Made by a program: the position numbers and the translations under genes
The notes under the pieces: model-generated
Seen by the model: only the letters and a program-made list of their open reading frames with translations
Told to the model about the DNA's origin: nothing
Databases searched by the model: none
Assembly (NCBI GenBank): GCA_035556655.1
Contig: DATMFW010000033.1
Location: 1 to 64,000 of the forward strand
From: JBDSKH01 sp035556655
GTDB taxonomy: Bacteria; Actinomycetota; Actinomycetes; Actinomycetales; Microbacteriaceae
Reading direction: 5' to 3'
DNA length: 64,000 nucleotides
Shown here: piece after piece, positions 1-8,177 of the stretch
Layout: every line of letters starts with the position of its first letter
How positions within the stretch are numbered: position 1 is the stretch's first letter

Positions 1-799
1 CTCGCTCGATCGCGGCCTCCACCGCGGGCCAGCTGCGGAAGAGCAATGAGGCATCGACCCGAAGCGAATGCCGGCCCTCGCGGGTGATCTGGAGATCCTT
101 GGCGCGATCGGCGTGGAAAGTGGACTCGTGAAAGCGGCGACCGTCGAGCTCGAGCGCCACCGCATCCTCGATCACGAGATCGATGGAACCGAGGTCACCC
201 ACGCCCACCTGGCTGCGGACGCGCCATCCGCGGCGGCGGCACCTGACCCGGGCGACGCTCTCGAGGATGCTCTGGGACCGCGGGTCGACCCAGTCGCGAA
301 GAACCTGCAGGTCGGCGGGCAACCGGAGCAGGATCTCTTCGAAGCGGAACAGGTCGAGCCGCCCGGCGCGATGAGCCCAGTCGAACAGCGGAACGACGAC
401 CTCGAGGGGTTCGTCGAGCGCGGACTGCACCAGCGCATCCGCGAGCGCCACCCGTGTGAGCGTGCCCCCGTGGGTCTCCACCCAGTGGATGCGCGTCCCG
501 GGCGGGTGCTCGATCGCGGTCGCGTGTCTCGCAACGGCGACGTGAAGGAGGGCCGGCGGCTCTCGGAGCCACGCTCCCATGAGGTGGAGTGCGGACACGC
601 CCGTCAGTCGTCCGCCGACGGCGAGGGCGCGGAACTCGGGATCGCCCGGGCTCCGCGTCGAATACACGCCGCGGCGCGGGCGACGCACCCGCCCCCACGC
701 TACGGCGCGGCCGAGGTATCGGTCGCGGAACCCCGCTCGACGCAGGTCGGCGACGAGCGCGTATCCCCCGCGCGACTCGATCCACGCCTCGAAATCCAC
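1..799 (-). CDS. AbiEi-like / DUF559 domain protein (partial, runs off window start)
   Basis: The gene reads off the left edge, so the C-terminus is missing; about 266 codons are visible. The N-terminus (DFEAWIESRGGYALVADLRRAGF) resembles the winged-helix start of AbiEi-type antitoxin proteins, and the visible C-terminal part (SIDLVIEDAVALELDGRRFH, then a stretch on FHADRAKD and a repeat of basic residues) matches the DUF559/Vsr-like PD-(D/E)XK nuclease fold, with the D and E of the D-x(n)-E-x-D core visible. I chose GTG at 797-799 because it is the first start codon in the open frame and GAGAGAG lies about 12 nt upstream. Such proteins are common, often single-gene, in Microbacteriaceae; their role is unproven (toxin/antitoxin-like or DNA repair nuclease). 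Confidence 0.7.
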   Translation of the reverse strand, partial: MDFEAWIESRGGYALVADLRRAGFRDRYLGRAVAWGRVRRPRRGVYSTRSPGDPEFRALAVGGRLTGVSALHLMGAWLREPPALLHVAVARHATAIEHPPGTRIHWVETHGGTLTRVALADALVQSALDEPLEVVVPLFDWAHRAGRLDLFRFEEILLRLPADLQVLRDWVDPRSQSILESVARVRCRRRGWRVRSQVGVGDLGSIDLVIEDAVALELDGRRFHESTFHADRAKDLQITREGRHSLRVDASLLFRSWPAVEAAIER

Positions 800-953
800 C
801 GGGAGAGCATGCTCTCTCGCGATGCCTGCTCCCGCGCCGAGATCCGGGTCTGGACAGAACCCCGCGCTCGAGTCCGCGGTGGAGGAGGCAGCAAGCTCGG
901 AACTGCGCCCCGCACACGCGCGGTGGGAGCGCGACCTCGCGCCCCCGAACCCG

Positions 954-1928
954 TCAGATCCGAGGTTGCTGACCCGCGGGGACGGGCTGCATGGCGGGGG
1001 GTGCGAACGTCCCCACGCGGGCGACGCCGGCGCGGGGCGCCAGCCATGACATCCAGAGCACCCAGAGGGTCAGGGTGACGACCGAGATCGACGGGCCGAT
1101 CGGGCCGGAGGTCTCGGCCTCGTTGATCGTGGTGCCGAACACGCCCGAAGCCAGCAGCAGGAACGACGCGATGTTGTTGACCGTGTGCATGGCGATCGCC
1201 GCCTCCAGGCCGCCGGTGCGCCAGACCACGATCGCGGCGGCGATGCCGAACAGCGCGACGTCGACGAGCCCCCAGATGTCGTAGAAGTGGGCCGAGGCGA
1301 ACAGCAGGCTCGGCACCAGGATCGCGACCGGCACGAACCGCACCCATGCCCCGAGCGCCTGGGCGAGCAGCCCGCGGAACACGTACTCCTCCGCCGCCGC
1401 CTGGAACGGCGTCAGCACGAGGACGATCACGGCACACACCGCGAAGGTGGCCAGGGGCGTCGAGGGCGGCAGCGGCCACTCCCCCTGCAGCCCGCCGATC
1501 ACGAGACCGGCGCCCAGATTCAGGGCCAGGATCAGCGCGGCCGGTCCGAGCGAGATCAGCATCCACCGCCACCGCAGCCGGAACCCGACGGAATGCCGCA
1601 CCGAGGTGGGGCGAAGACCGACGGTGAGCATGGCGAGCTGCACGGCGGGGAGCATCAGCGCGATGCTGACCAGAGCGAACGCGATGAGCAGCGGGGAGGC
1701 GGCGTCGATGACGCCGAGCTGCCCGAGGTCGGTCTGCAGATGCGCGAGGGTGTCGATGCGGATGTCGCCCGTGACGATGCCCACGACGATGAACACCACG
1801 GCCGCCGCGACCGACAGGACGAGGTAGTAGACGAGGCCGACGACGATCGCCACCAGCGGCTTCCACCACCGGTAGCGGGGCAGGGTGCGCAGCAGCCGGT
1901 GGTACTCGACCGGCTCGTGCGGGGTCAC
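954..1928 (-). CDS. CPBP family intramembrane metalloprotease
   Basis: A 324-residue polytopic membrane protein of the CPBP (CAAX protease and bacteriocin-processing, Abi) family. The diagnostic motifs are present: EEYVFRG (paired glutamates and arginine), then FASAHFYDIWG supplying a histidine and AAIAMHTVNN supplying the histidine/asparagine pair. These residues form the metal site inside the membrane. Several hydrophobic helices precede and follow them. The GTG start at 1926-1928 overlaps the TGA of glyS (GTGA), so translation is coupled to glyS although no functional link is known. Family members cleave prenylated or peptide substrates; the substrate here is unknown. Confidence 0.88.
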   Translation of the reverse strand: MTPHEPVEYHRLLRTLPRYRWWKPLVAIVVGLVYYLVLSVAAAVVFIVVGIVTGDIRIDTLAHLQTDLGQLGVIDAASPLLIAFALVSIALMLPAVQLAMLTVGLRPTSVRHSVGFRLRWRWMLISLGPAALILALNLGAGLVIGGLQGEWPLPPSTPLATFAVCAVIVLVLTPFQAAAEEYVFRGLLAQALGAWVRFVPVAILVPSLLFASAHFYDIWGLVDVALFGIAAAIVVWRTGGLEAAIAMHTVNNIASFLLLASGVFGTTINEAETSGPIGPSISVVTLTLWVLWMSWLAPRAGVARVGTFAPPAMQPVPAGQQPRI

Positions 1929-3310
1929 GCTCCGAGCAGCCGTTCGGCCAGATAGCCGACGAGCGTGTCGAGCGGGATGCGCTCCTGCGACATGGTGTCG
2001 CGCTCGCGCACCGTCACGGCCCTGTCCTCGAGCGTGTCGAAGTCGACGGTGACGGCGAACGGGGTGCCGATCTCGTCCTGGCGGCGGTACCGGCGGCCGA
2101 TGGCGCCGGCGTCGTCGAACTCGATCATCCAGTGCGCGCGAAGCGTGTCGGCCAGCTCGCGCGCGACCGGCGAGAGCTGCTCGTTGCGCGACAGCGGCAG
2201 CACGGCCACCTTCACCGGCGCGAGCCGCCGGTCGAGCCGCAGCACCGTGCGCTTGTCGACCCCGCCCTTGGTGTTGGGCGCCTCGTCCTCGGAATACGCG
2301 TCGACGAGGAAGGCCATCAGCGCGCGGGTGAGGCCGAACGCCGGCTCGATCACATACGGGATCCAGCGCTCGTTCTTGGTCTGGTCGAAGTACGACAGGT
2401 CGGTGCCCGACTTCTCGGAGTGGGTCTTGAGGTCGAAGTCGGTGCGGTTGGCGACCCCCATCAGCTCGCCCCACTCGCTGCCCTGGAACCGGAAGCGGTA
2501 CTCCAGGTCGACGGTGCGCTTGGAGTAGTGCGAGAGCTTCTCTTCCGGGTGCTCGTAGCGCCGGATGTTGTCGGGCGAGATGCCGAGGTCGAGGTACCAC
2601 TTCTCGGATGCGTCGATCCAGTACTCGAACCAGCTCTCGTCGGTGCCCGGCTCGACGAAGAACTCCATCTCCATCTGCTCGAACTCGCGGGTGCGGAAGA
2701 TGAAGTTGCCCGGCGTGATCTCGTTGCGGAAGCTCTTGCCGACCTGGGCGATGCCGAACGGCGGCTTCATGCGCGCACTGGAGAGCACGTTGGCGAAGTT
2801 GACGAAGATGCCCTGCGCCGTCTCCGGCCGCAGGTAGGCCATCCCCTCTTCCTCCTCGACGGGCCCCAGGAAGGTCTTCAGCAGGCCGGAGAAGTTGCGC
2901 GGTTCGGTCCAGGACCCGGGCTGGCCGGTCTCCGGGTCGTTGATGTCGGCGAGGCCGTTCTTCGGCGGGTGGCCGTGCTTGGCCTCGTACGCCTCGATGA
3001 GGTGGTCGGCGCGGTATCGCTTGTGGGTGTGCAGCGACTCCACGAGCGGATCGCTGAACACCTCGACGTGCCCGCTCGCCTCCCACACCTGCCGCGGCAG
3101 GATCACCGAGGAGTCGATGCCGACGATGTCGTCACGGCCCTGCACCATGAACTTCCACCACTCGCGCTTGATGTTCTCTTTCAGCGCGGTGCCGAGCGGA
3201 CCGTAGTCCCATGCCGAGCGCGAACCCCCGTAGATCTCCCCCGCCTGGTAGACGAATCCACGGCGTTTGGCGAGCGAGATGATCGAGTCGAGAGGGTTCG
3301 GTGTTGCCAC
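1925..3310 (-). CDS. glyS: glycyl-tRNA synthetase (dimeric, class II)
   Basis: Charges tRNA-Gly with glycine in the cytoplasm. The 461 residues match the single-chain homodimeric GlyRS type rather than the alpha2-beta2 type. Visible landmarks are the N-terminal AWDYGPLG segment (residues 33-40), the RPETAQG motif (161-167), class II motif 2 beginning FRNE (194-197), and the motif 3 region EPAFGLTRAL near residue 322, followed by the anticodon-binding domain. The GTG start has TAGGCT 6 nt upstream and no good Shine-Dalgarno sequence, so the mRNA is probably leaderless. The downstream CPBP protease gene is coupled through a GTGA overlap. Confidence 0.96.
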   Translation of the reverse strand: MATPNPLDSIISLAKRRGFVYQAGEIYGGSRSAWDYGPLGTALKENIKREWWKFMVQGRDDIVGIDSSVILPRQVWEASGHVEVFSDPLVESLHTHKRYRADHLIEAYEAKHGHPPKNGLADINDPETGQPGSWTEPRNFSGLLKTFLGPVEEEEGMAYLRPETAQGIFVNFANVLSSARMKPPFGIAQVGKSFRNEITPGNFIFRTREFEQMEMEFFVEPGTDESWFEYWIDASEKWYLDLGISPDNIRRYEHPEEKLSHYSKRTVDLEYRFRFQGSEWGELMGVANRTDFDLKTHSEKSGTDLSYFDQTKNERWIPYVIEPAFGLTRALMAFLVDAYSEDEAPNTKGGVDKRTVLRLDRRLAPVKVAVLPLSRNEQLSPVARELADTLRAHWMIEFDDAGAIGRRYRRQDEIGTPFAVTVDFDTLEDRAVTVRERDTMSQERIPLDTLVGYLAERLLGA

Positions 3311-3322
3311 CCGTAGAGCCTA
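3311..3322 (-). promoter_or_regulatory. leaderless -10 element of glyS
   Basis: On the minus strand TAGGCT (3322-3317) is followed by six bases and the GTG of glyS. This spacing puts the transcription start at the start codon. No clear -35 is seen. Confidence 0.55.
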
Positions 3323-3333
3323 CCGGGGCGTGA

Positions 3334-4116
3334 CTAGGCGCTCGGTGCGTCGACGGCGCCGCCGAATCGACGGGCGCGCCGGGCGTAGAGCTCGACCGCC
3401 TCCCAGAGCTGGACCCGCGAGAAGTCGGGCCACAGCGTGTCGAGGAAGACCATCTCGGCGTACGCCGACTGCCAGAGCAGGAAGTTCGAGGTGCGCTGCT
3501 CGCCCGAGGAGCGCACGAACAGGTCGACGTCGGGCAACTCGTGCGTGTACAGGTGCTTCTGGATGGACTTCTCGGTGATCGGGGCGCCGGTCGCGACCAT
3601 GGTGCGCACCGCATCCACGAGTTCTTGCCTGCCGCCGTAGTTGACGCACATCGTCAGGGTGAGGGTGGAGTTGTGCCGCGTCAGCCGCTCGGCGAACTGC
3701 AGCTCGTCGATCACCGAACGCCAGAGCCTCGGCCGGCGGCCCGCCCAGCGCACCCGCACCCCCCAGTCGTTGAGCTGGTCGCGCCGCCGGTGCAGGACAT
3801 CGCGGTTGAACCCCATGAGGAAGCGCACCTCGTCGGGGCTGCGCTTCCAGTTCTCGGTCGAGAAGGCGTACACGCTGAGGTGCTTCACCCCGATCTGGAT
3901 CGCGCCGGCGACCACGTCGAGCAGCGCCGCCTCGCCCGCCCGGTGCCCCTCGATGCGGGTGAGGCCCTGGCGGTTCGCCCACCGGCCGTTGCCGTCCATC
4001 ACGATGGCGACATGCTCGGGCACGGCGCCGGCGGGCAGGGCGGGCGGGTAGAGGCCCGTCCAGTCGATCGGCTTGAAGTCGACGGCGTCCTTGTGGGTCT
4101 TCGCCACCGGGCTCAT
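3334..4116 (-). CDS. uppS: isoprenyl transferase (cis-prenyl diphosphate synthase)
   Basis: Condenses isopentenyl diphosphate onto an allylic primer to make the polyprenyl (undecaprenyl or decaprenyl) diphosphate carrier used for peptidoglycan and other envelope glycans. The 260-residue protein shows the cis-prenyltransferase signature: IVMDGNGRWA with the catalytic Asp at residue 41, the HRAGEAAL segment, an FSTENW block, and the C-terminal RSSGEQRTSNFLLWQSAY block that binds diphosphate. The ATG overlaps the TGA of recO (ATGA), the usual actinobacterial recO-uppS arrangement. Actinobacteria can have two paralogues with different chain lengths; the sequence does not tell which product this one makes. 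Confidence 0.93.
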   Translation of the reverse strand: MSPVAKTHKDAVDFKPIDWTGLYPPALPAGAVPEHVAIVMDGNGRWANRQGLTRIEGHRAGEAALLDVVAGAIQIGVKHLSVYAFSTENWKRSPDEVRFLMGFNRDVLHRRRDQLNDWGVRVRWAGRRPRLWRSVIDELQFAERLTRHNSTLTLTMCVNYGGRQELVDAVRTMVATGAPITEKSIQKHLYTHELPDVDLFVRSSGEQRTSNFLLWQSAYAEMVFLDTLWPDFSRVQLWEAVELYARRARRFGGAVDAPSA

Positions 4117-4844
4117 GCGGGCACCCGGTCCTGGTGCTCGAGCGACCTCAGCCCGCGCTCGAGGTGGTACTGGGTGTACGCGGCGGTGACGCCGGACGCC
4201 TGGTCGCGGGTGCGCTGATCGGAGTCCTCCGCGGCATCCCAGTCGCCGGCCAGCAGTGCGCCGAGGAGTGAGAGGGTCGCCGGGTCGAGGCGAGCCGCGC
4301 CGGGGGGCGCCACCGCATCCGCCACCACGCCGCCCAGTTGCGGGACGAACGCGGTGTGCGGTCCGGCAGCACCGGTGACGGCGCAGTCGACGAACGACGG
4401 AGCCCAGCCCGCGATCGACAGCGCCCGCAGCAGGTACGAGTCGAGGGTCATGCCGGGGGTGTGCTCTCCGCGGGCGAGGGAGCGCAGCGCCCCGACCAGC
4501 AGCAGGTAGTGCTGCAGACCGGCTTCGTGCTCGGTGAGCCGGTCGGCAGCCTCGACCATCGCATGCGCGGCCGTGTAGCGCGGGTAGTCGTCGACGATGT
4601 CGGCACCGTACGAGCCTGCCGAGTCGGCCTGCTGCACGATGTCGAGCGTGCGCCCGACGTAGAACTGGGCGTCGACGACCATGAACGGCTCGAGCCGCGC
4701 GCCGAATCGCGACCCGGTACGGCGCACGCCCTTGGCGACGGCGCGGATCTTGCCGTGCTGCCTGCTCAGCATCGTCAGGATGCGGTCGGCCTCTCCCAGC
4801 TTGTGCGTGCGCAGCACGACGGCTTCGTCACGGTAGGTCGGCAC
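4113..4844 (-). CDS. recO: DNA repair protein RecO
   Basis: RecO works with RecF and RecR to load RecA on SSB-coated single-stranded DNA and anneals complementary strands. The 243-residue protein begins with the OB-fold typical of the family (TYRDEAVVLRTHKLGEADRILTML, then GKIRAVAKGVRR) followed by a helical domain with HYLLL and LLRAL segments. The zinc-finger cysteines of many RecO proteins are not evident. I chose GTG at 4842-4844; longer reading of this frame continues into the divergent sigma gene and is not credible. The end overlaps the ATG of uppS. Its start lies 33 bp from the divergent ECF41 sigma gene. Confidence 0.9.
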   Translation of the reverse strand: MPTYRDEAVVLRTHKLGEADRILTMLSRQHGKIRAVAKGVRRTGSRFGARLEPFMVVDAQFYVGRTLDIVQQADSAGSYGADIVDDYPRYTAAHAMVEAADRLTEHEAGLQHYLLLVGALRSLARGEHTPGMTLDSYLLRALSIAGWAPSFVDCAVTGAAGPHTAFVPQLGGVVADAVAPPGAARLDPATLSLLGALLAGDWDAAEDSDQRTRDQASGVTAAYTQYHLERGLRSLEHQDRVPA

Positions 4845-4864
4845 CCTCCCATCTTCCCCCGCCC

Positions 4865-4877
4865 TACTGTTATTCAC
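4865..4877 (+). promoter_or_regulatory. leaderless -10 element of the ECF41 sigma gene
   Basis: TACTGT (4865-4870) is followed by seven bases and the GTG at 4878. No Shine-Dalgarno sequence precedes the GTG, which supports a leaderless transcript. Confidence 0.5.
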
Positions 4878-5750
4878 GTGGATGCCGGGCTCGACGTGTT
4901 CCAGACGGTGCGACCGCGGCTGTTCGGCATCGCGTATCGCATGCTGGGCAGCGCGTCCGAGGCAGAGGACCTCGTGCAGGATGCCTGGCTGCGCTGGCAG
5001 GGCACGAACCGGGATGCCGTGCGCGAGCCCGCCGCGTTCCTCGCGACGATCGTGACCCGGCTCGCGCTCACCGCGCTCGACTCCGCCCGCGCACGCCGCG
5101 AGGTGTACATCGGGCCGTGGCTTCCCGAGCCGGTGCTCACCGCCGACGATCCGGCGCTCGGCGCGGAGCGCGCCGAGGCCCTGTCGCTGGCCGTGCTGAC
5201 GCTGCTGGAGAAGCTGGCCCCCGCCGAACGCGCCGCGTTCGTGCTGCATGAGGCGTTCGACTACCCGTTCCGGCAGGTGGCGGAGGTGCTCGAGATCAGC
5301 GAGGCGAACGCCCGCCAGCTCGCCAGCCGTGCCCGCGCGCACCTCGACCGCGAGCGGGCTGCGCCGGTCGACCCCGCCGAGCAGCAGCGGCTGCTGGCGG
5401 CGTTCATCGAGGCGGCGCAGAACGGCGACCTCGAGGCGCTCGAGGCGGTCCTGGCCGAGGACGTGGTGGCCCTGTCGGACGGCGGAGGGGTGGTGCTGGC
5501 GGCCCGTAGACCGGTCGCAGGCCGGCAGCGCGTGGCCCAGTTCCTGCTCGGGGTGCTGGAGAAGTTCGCCGCCGATGTCGACAGCCTGCCCGCCCAGGTC
5601 AATGGCGAACCCGGTTTCGTCGGGGTGCGCGACGGCGAGCCGATCGCGGTCTGGACGGTCGAGATCGGGGCGGGCGGCATCCGGCGTTTCCTCAACGTGA
5701 TGAACCCGGCGAAGCTGTCACGAATCCCGCTGCCGTCCGGTCCTAGCTGA
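4878..5750 (+). CDS. ECF41-family RNA polymerase sigma factor with SnoaL-like C-terminal extension (SigJ type)
   Basis: A 290-residue extracytoplasmic-function sigma factor. Region 2 (FQTVRPRLFGIAYRML, AEDLVQDAWLRW) lies at about residues 5-70, region 4 (LTLLEKLAPAERAAFVLHEAF and a helix-turn-helix) at about 100-165, and a SnoaL-like domain fills residues 180-290. The signatures reported for ECF41 are visible: WLPEP in the linker, DGGG in the extension (DGGGV rather than DGGGK), NGEPG, and NPAKL near the end (usual form NPDKL). In characterised ECF41 proteins the extension replaces an anti-sigma factor and tunes activity. The GTG at 4878 is the only sensible start and appears leaderless. The next gene, an oxidoreductase, is the usual type of ECF41 neighbour and probable target. 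Confidence 0.92.
   Translation: MDAGLDVFQTVRPRLFGIAYRMLGSASEAEDLVQDAWLRWQGTNRDAVREPAAFLATIVTRLALTALDSARARREVYIGPWLPEPVLTADDPALGAERAEALSLAVLTLLEKLAPAERAAFVLHEAFDYPFRQVAEVLEISEANARQLASRARAHLDRERAAPVDPAEQQRLLAAFIEAAQNGDLEALEAVLAEDVVALSDGGGVVLAARRPVAGRQRVAQFLLGVLEKFAADVDSLPAQVNGEPGFVGVRDGEPIAVWTVEIGAGGIRRFLNVMNPAKLSRIPLPSGPS
5716..5742 (+). promoter_or_regulatory. candidate ECF41-dependent promoter before the oxidoreductase gene
   Basis: Within the last codons of the sigma gene lies TGTCACG (5716-5722), then 16 bases, then GGTC (5739-5742), ten bases before the ATG at 5752. The promoter type reported for ECF41 is TGTCACA-N16-CGTC, so each element has one mismatch and the spacing is exact. Confidence 0.45.
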
Positions 5751-5751
5751 C

Positions 5752-6489
5752 ATGACCATCCTTCTGACCGGCGGGACGGGACGGCTCGGCCGCCCCACCG
5801 CCGACGCCCTGCGTTCCCGCGGACACGACGTCCGCATCCTCAGCCGCCGTCCCGGCGACGACCACACCGTCGGCGACCTGACGACCGGCGCCGGGCTCGA
5901 CGCCGCCCTCGACGGTGTGAGCGCCGTCGTGCACCTGGCGACCTCGCGCTCGAAGGACATCGGCCAGACCCGCACGCTGCTGGATGCCATGGCCGGCTCG
6001 GGCACGCACCTGGTGTTCATCTCGATCGTCGGCGTGGACCGGATCCCCTACGGGTATTACCGCGACAAGGTCGCCAGCGAGCAGGCGATCGAGGCGTCAG
6101 GGGTTCCGTACACGATCATCCGGGTGGCGCAGTTCCACGGCTTCGTCCACGAGGTGCTCGAGGCGCAGAAGCGCCTGCCGGTGACCCTGGTGCTGCCGGT
6201 GTCGGCGCAGACGATCCACATGCCGGAGGTGGCGCAGCGCCTGACGGAGCTCGTCGAGGCGGGACCGTCGGGCCGGGTCACCGACCTCGGCGGACCCGAG
6301 CAGCTCACCCTGCAGGAGTACGCGCGGCAGTGGCAGGCCGCGCGCGGGGTCAGCCGGCCCATCTGGACGCTGCACCTGCCGGGCCGCACCATGGCGGCCT
6401 TCCGCGCCGGACATCACATGCCGGGGCTGCCGGGGGCCGGCACGGTGACCTACCGCGAGTACCTGGCCGGTGCTACGAATGGGGAGTGA
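5752..6489 (+). CDS. NAD(P)-binding SDR/NmrA-like oxidoreductase (ECF41 partner)
   Basis: A 245-residue atypical short-chain dehydrogenase with an N-terminal Rossmann motif TGGTGRLG (residues 6-13) and ILSRRP, which suggests NADP binding through the arginines after the second strand. The YYRDKVASEQAI block supplies the Tyr-x3-Lys pair (YxxxK). Substrate unknown. The ATG lies one base after the sigma-factor TGA. ECF41 sigma factors are typically encoded beside a carboxymuconolactone decarboxylase, oxidoreductase or epimerase, and this gene takes that position, so sigma-dependent expression is a reasonable inference. Its stop overlaps the GTG of the next gene. Confidence 0.85.
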   Translation: MTILLTGGTGRLGRPTADALRSRGHDVRILSRRPGDDHTVGDLTTGAGLDAALDGVSAVVHLATSRSKDIGQTRTLLDAMAGSGTHLVFISIVGVDRIPYGYYRDKVASEQAIEASGVPYTIIRVAQFHGFVHEVLEAQKRLPVTLVLPVSAQTIHMPEVAQRLTELVEAGPSGRVTDLGGPEQLTLQEYARQWQAARGVSRPIWTLHLPGRTMAAFRAGHHMPGLPGAGTVTYREYLAGATNGE

Positions 6490-7184
6490 CCGGCGCGCTC
6501 TTCACGATCCCCCTCTGGGCTGACCTGCTCGCCGTCGCGGTCGGCAGCCTGCAGGGTGCGTTGTTCGCGGCGCAGTTCCGTGACCGGAGACTCGACCTGC
6601 TGGGCGTCGCCCTCATCGGCATCGCGACCGGATTCGGCGGCGGCATCGTGCGCGACGTCCTGCTCGGGCAGGTGCCGGCCGCGCTCGACAGCAACGGGTA
6701 CTTGCCGGTGGCCACCGCATCCGCCCTCGCGGGGATGCTGCTGGAGCGCCTGTTCCAGCGACTGCGGCACCTGATCACCGTGCTCGACGCCCTCACGATC
6801 GGGCTGTTCGGCGCGATCGGCACGACGAAGGCTCTCGCGCTCGGACTCCCCGAGATCCCCGCGATCTTCCTCGGGGTGATCTCGGCCGTGGGCGGGTCGA
6901 TCCTGCGCGACATGCTGCTCAACGTGCCGATCGCGCTGATGAGCGTCGGGTCGCTCTACGCTGTCGCGGCGCTGGCGGGTTCGGCGAGTCTCGTGCTGCT
7001 CGTGGGACTCGGCGCCGACATCCTGATCGCCGCCGCCGTGTGCGTCGCCGTGACCTTCGTCGTGCGGGTGCTCGCGGTCCTGTTCAAGTGGACCCTGCCC
7101 GAGCAGATCGCGATCCGGCGGCGGCAGCGGCCCATCGCGCCGGGCACCGGGAACATCCCGCTGCCCGGCGACGGCCGGGACTAG
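6486..7184 (+). CDS. TRIC-type trimeric intracellular cation channel family protein (UPF0126)
   Basis: A 232-residue membrane protein with about seven hydrophobic helices built from two UPF0126 repeats. Each repeat carries the glycine-rich kinked-helix motif: GFGGGIVRDVLLG and GGSILRDMLLN. Bacterial and archaeal TRIC homologues form trimeric cation channels. The GTG start overlaps the TGA of the oxidoreductase gene (GTGA), so a longer upstream extension in this frame is unlikely. The gene converges on the ABC operon with only three bases between stops. Whether it belongs functionally with the ECF41 pair is not known. Confidence 0.87.
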   Translation: MTGALFTIPLWADLLAVAVGSLQGALFAAQFRDRRLDLLGVALIGIATGFGGGIVRDVLLGQVPAALDSNGYLPVATASALAGMLLERLFQRLRHLITVLDALTIGLFGAIGTTKALALGLPEIPAIFLGVISAVGGSILRDMLLNVPIALMSVGSLYAVAALAGSASLVLLVGLGADILIAAAVCVAVTFVVRVLAVLFKWTLPEQIAIRRRQRPIAPGTGNIPLPGDGRD

Positions 7185-7187
7185 GCG

Positions 7188-8177
7188 CTACTCGCCCAGT
7201 TCGATGACCGCGGTGGCCGGCCAGGTCACCGACACCGCGGCACCCGGTTCGAGTTCGGCGGCGCCGGCACCGCTGCGCACGACGAGCACGCCCAGATCGG
7301 TCTCGACCTCGTACTGCAGGGTGTGGCCGAGGTAGATGCGCGCCCGGATCACGCCGCGGCGCCCGCCCGAACGGGTCACGGCACCGAGTTCGATCTGCTC
7401 CGGGCGGATCGCGACGCGCGCGCCGTCGAGCTGCAGCGTGTTGAGCTCGCCGACGAAGTCGGCCACGAACGGGTCGGCCGGGGTGCCGTAGATCTCGCGC
7501 GGGGTACCCACCTGCAGGAGGCGGCCGTCGTTCATGATGCCGATGCGATCCGACATCAGGAGGGCCTCCTCCTGATCGTGCGTGACGTAGACGAAGGTGG
7601 TGCCGAGGCGTTCCTGGATCGACTTCAGCTCGAGCTGCATGCGCTTGCGCAGCTTGACGTCGAGCGCGCTGAGCGGCTCATCGAGCAGGAGCGCGCGCGG
7701 GCGGTTGACCAGGGCACGGGCGAGCGCCACGCGCTGCTGCTGGCCGCCGGAGAGCTGATCGGCACGCCGGTCGGCGAAGGCCGTGACGCCCACGGTCTCG
7801 AGCATCTCGTCGACGCGATCGTCGATCTCGGCACGCGGCACCCGACGCACCTTGAGGCCGTAGCCGACGTTGCGCCGCACCGTCATGTGCGGGAACAGCT
7901 CGTACTTCTGGAAGACCAGGTTCACCTCGCGCCGGTGCGCGGGGATCTCGGTCACGTCGCGACCCTCGAGCCGGATGCTGCCCGCGTCGGGGAACTCGAA
8001 CCCGGCGAGCATGCGCAGCGTCGTGGTCTTGCCGCAGCCGGAGGGCCCGAGCAGCGAGAAGAACTCGCCCTGCGCGATGGTGAGATCGAGGTGCCGGACG
8101 GCGGGAGCCGATCCGTAGGACTTCTCGATCCCGATGAGCTCGATCGCGGGACTCGCGGTGTCGGGGGTGGCGCTCAC
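7188..8177 (-). CDS. ABC importer ATP-binding protein, polyamine (PotA) type
   Basis: A 329-residue ATPase that powers uptake of a small organic solute. It shows Walker A GPSGCGKTT (about residues 43-51), the Q-loop in VFQKYELFPHM, signature LSGGQQQRVALARAL, Walker B ALLLDEPLSALD and the switch histidine in VTHDQEEAL. A TOBE-like domain (VAIRPEQIEL, VSVTWP) follows. The start GTG overlaps the stop of the upstream permease. It is the last gene of the operon that begins with the lipoprotein at 10991. The family imports polyamines and similar cations, but also iron, thiamine and amino-compound relatives, so the substrate should be judged from the neighbouring catabolic genes. Confidence 0.92.
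   Translation of the reverse strand: MSATPDTASPAIELIGIEKSYGSAPAVRHLDLTIAQGEFFSLLGPSGCGKTTTLRMLAGFEFPDAGSIRLEGRDVTEIPAHRREVNLVFQKYELFPHMTVRRNVGYGLKVRRVPRAEIDDRVDEMLETVGVTAFADRRADQLSGGQQQRVALARALVNRPRALLLDEPLSALDVKLRKRMQLELKSIQERLGTTFVYVTHDQEEALLMSDRIGIMNDGRLLQVGTPREIYGTPADPFVADFVGELNTLQLDGARVAIRPEQIELGAVTRSGGRRGVIRARIYLGHTLQYEVETDLGVLVVRSGAGAAELEPGAAVSVTWPATAVIELGE

Noticed and set aside
68..1078. Long plus-strand open frame opposite the DUF559 gene
   Set aside because: Arg/Pro/Gly-rich low-complexity sequence with no family features; it is the reverse-strand shadow of the real minus-strand gene.
1929..3086. N-terminal extension of the CPBP protease frame through glyS
   Set aside because: The extension is an out-of-frame reading of glyS; the GTG overlapping the glyS stop gives a complete protease.
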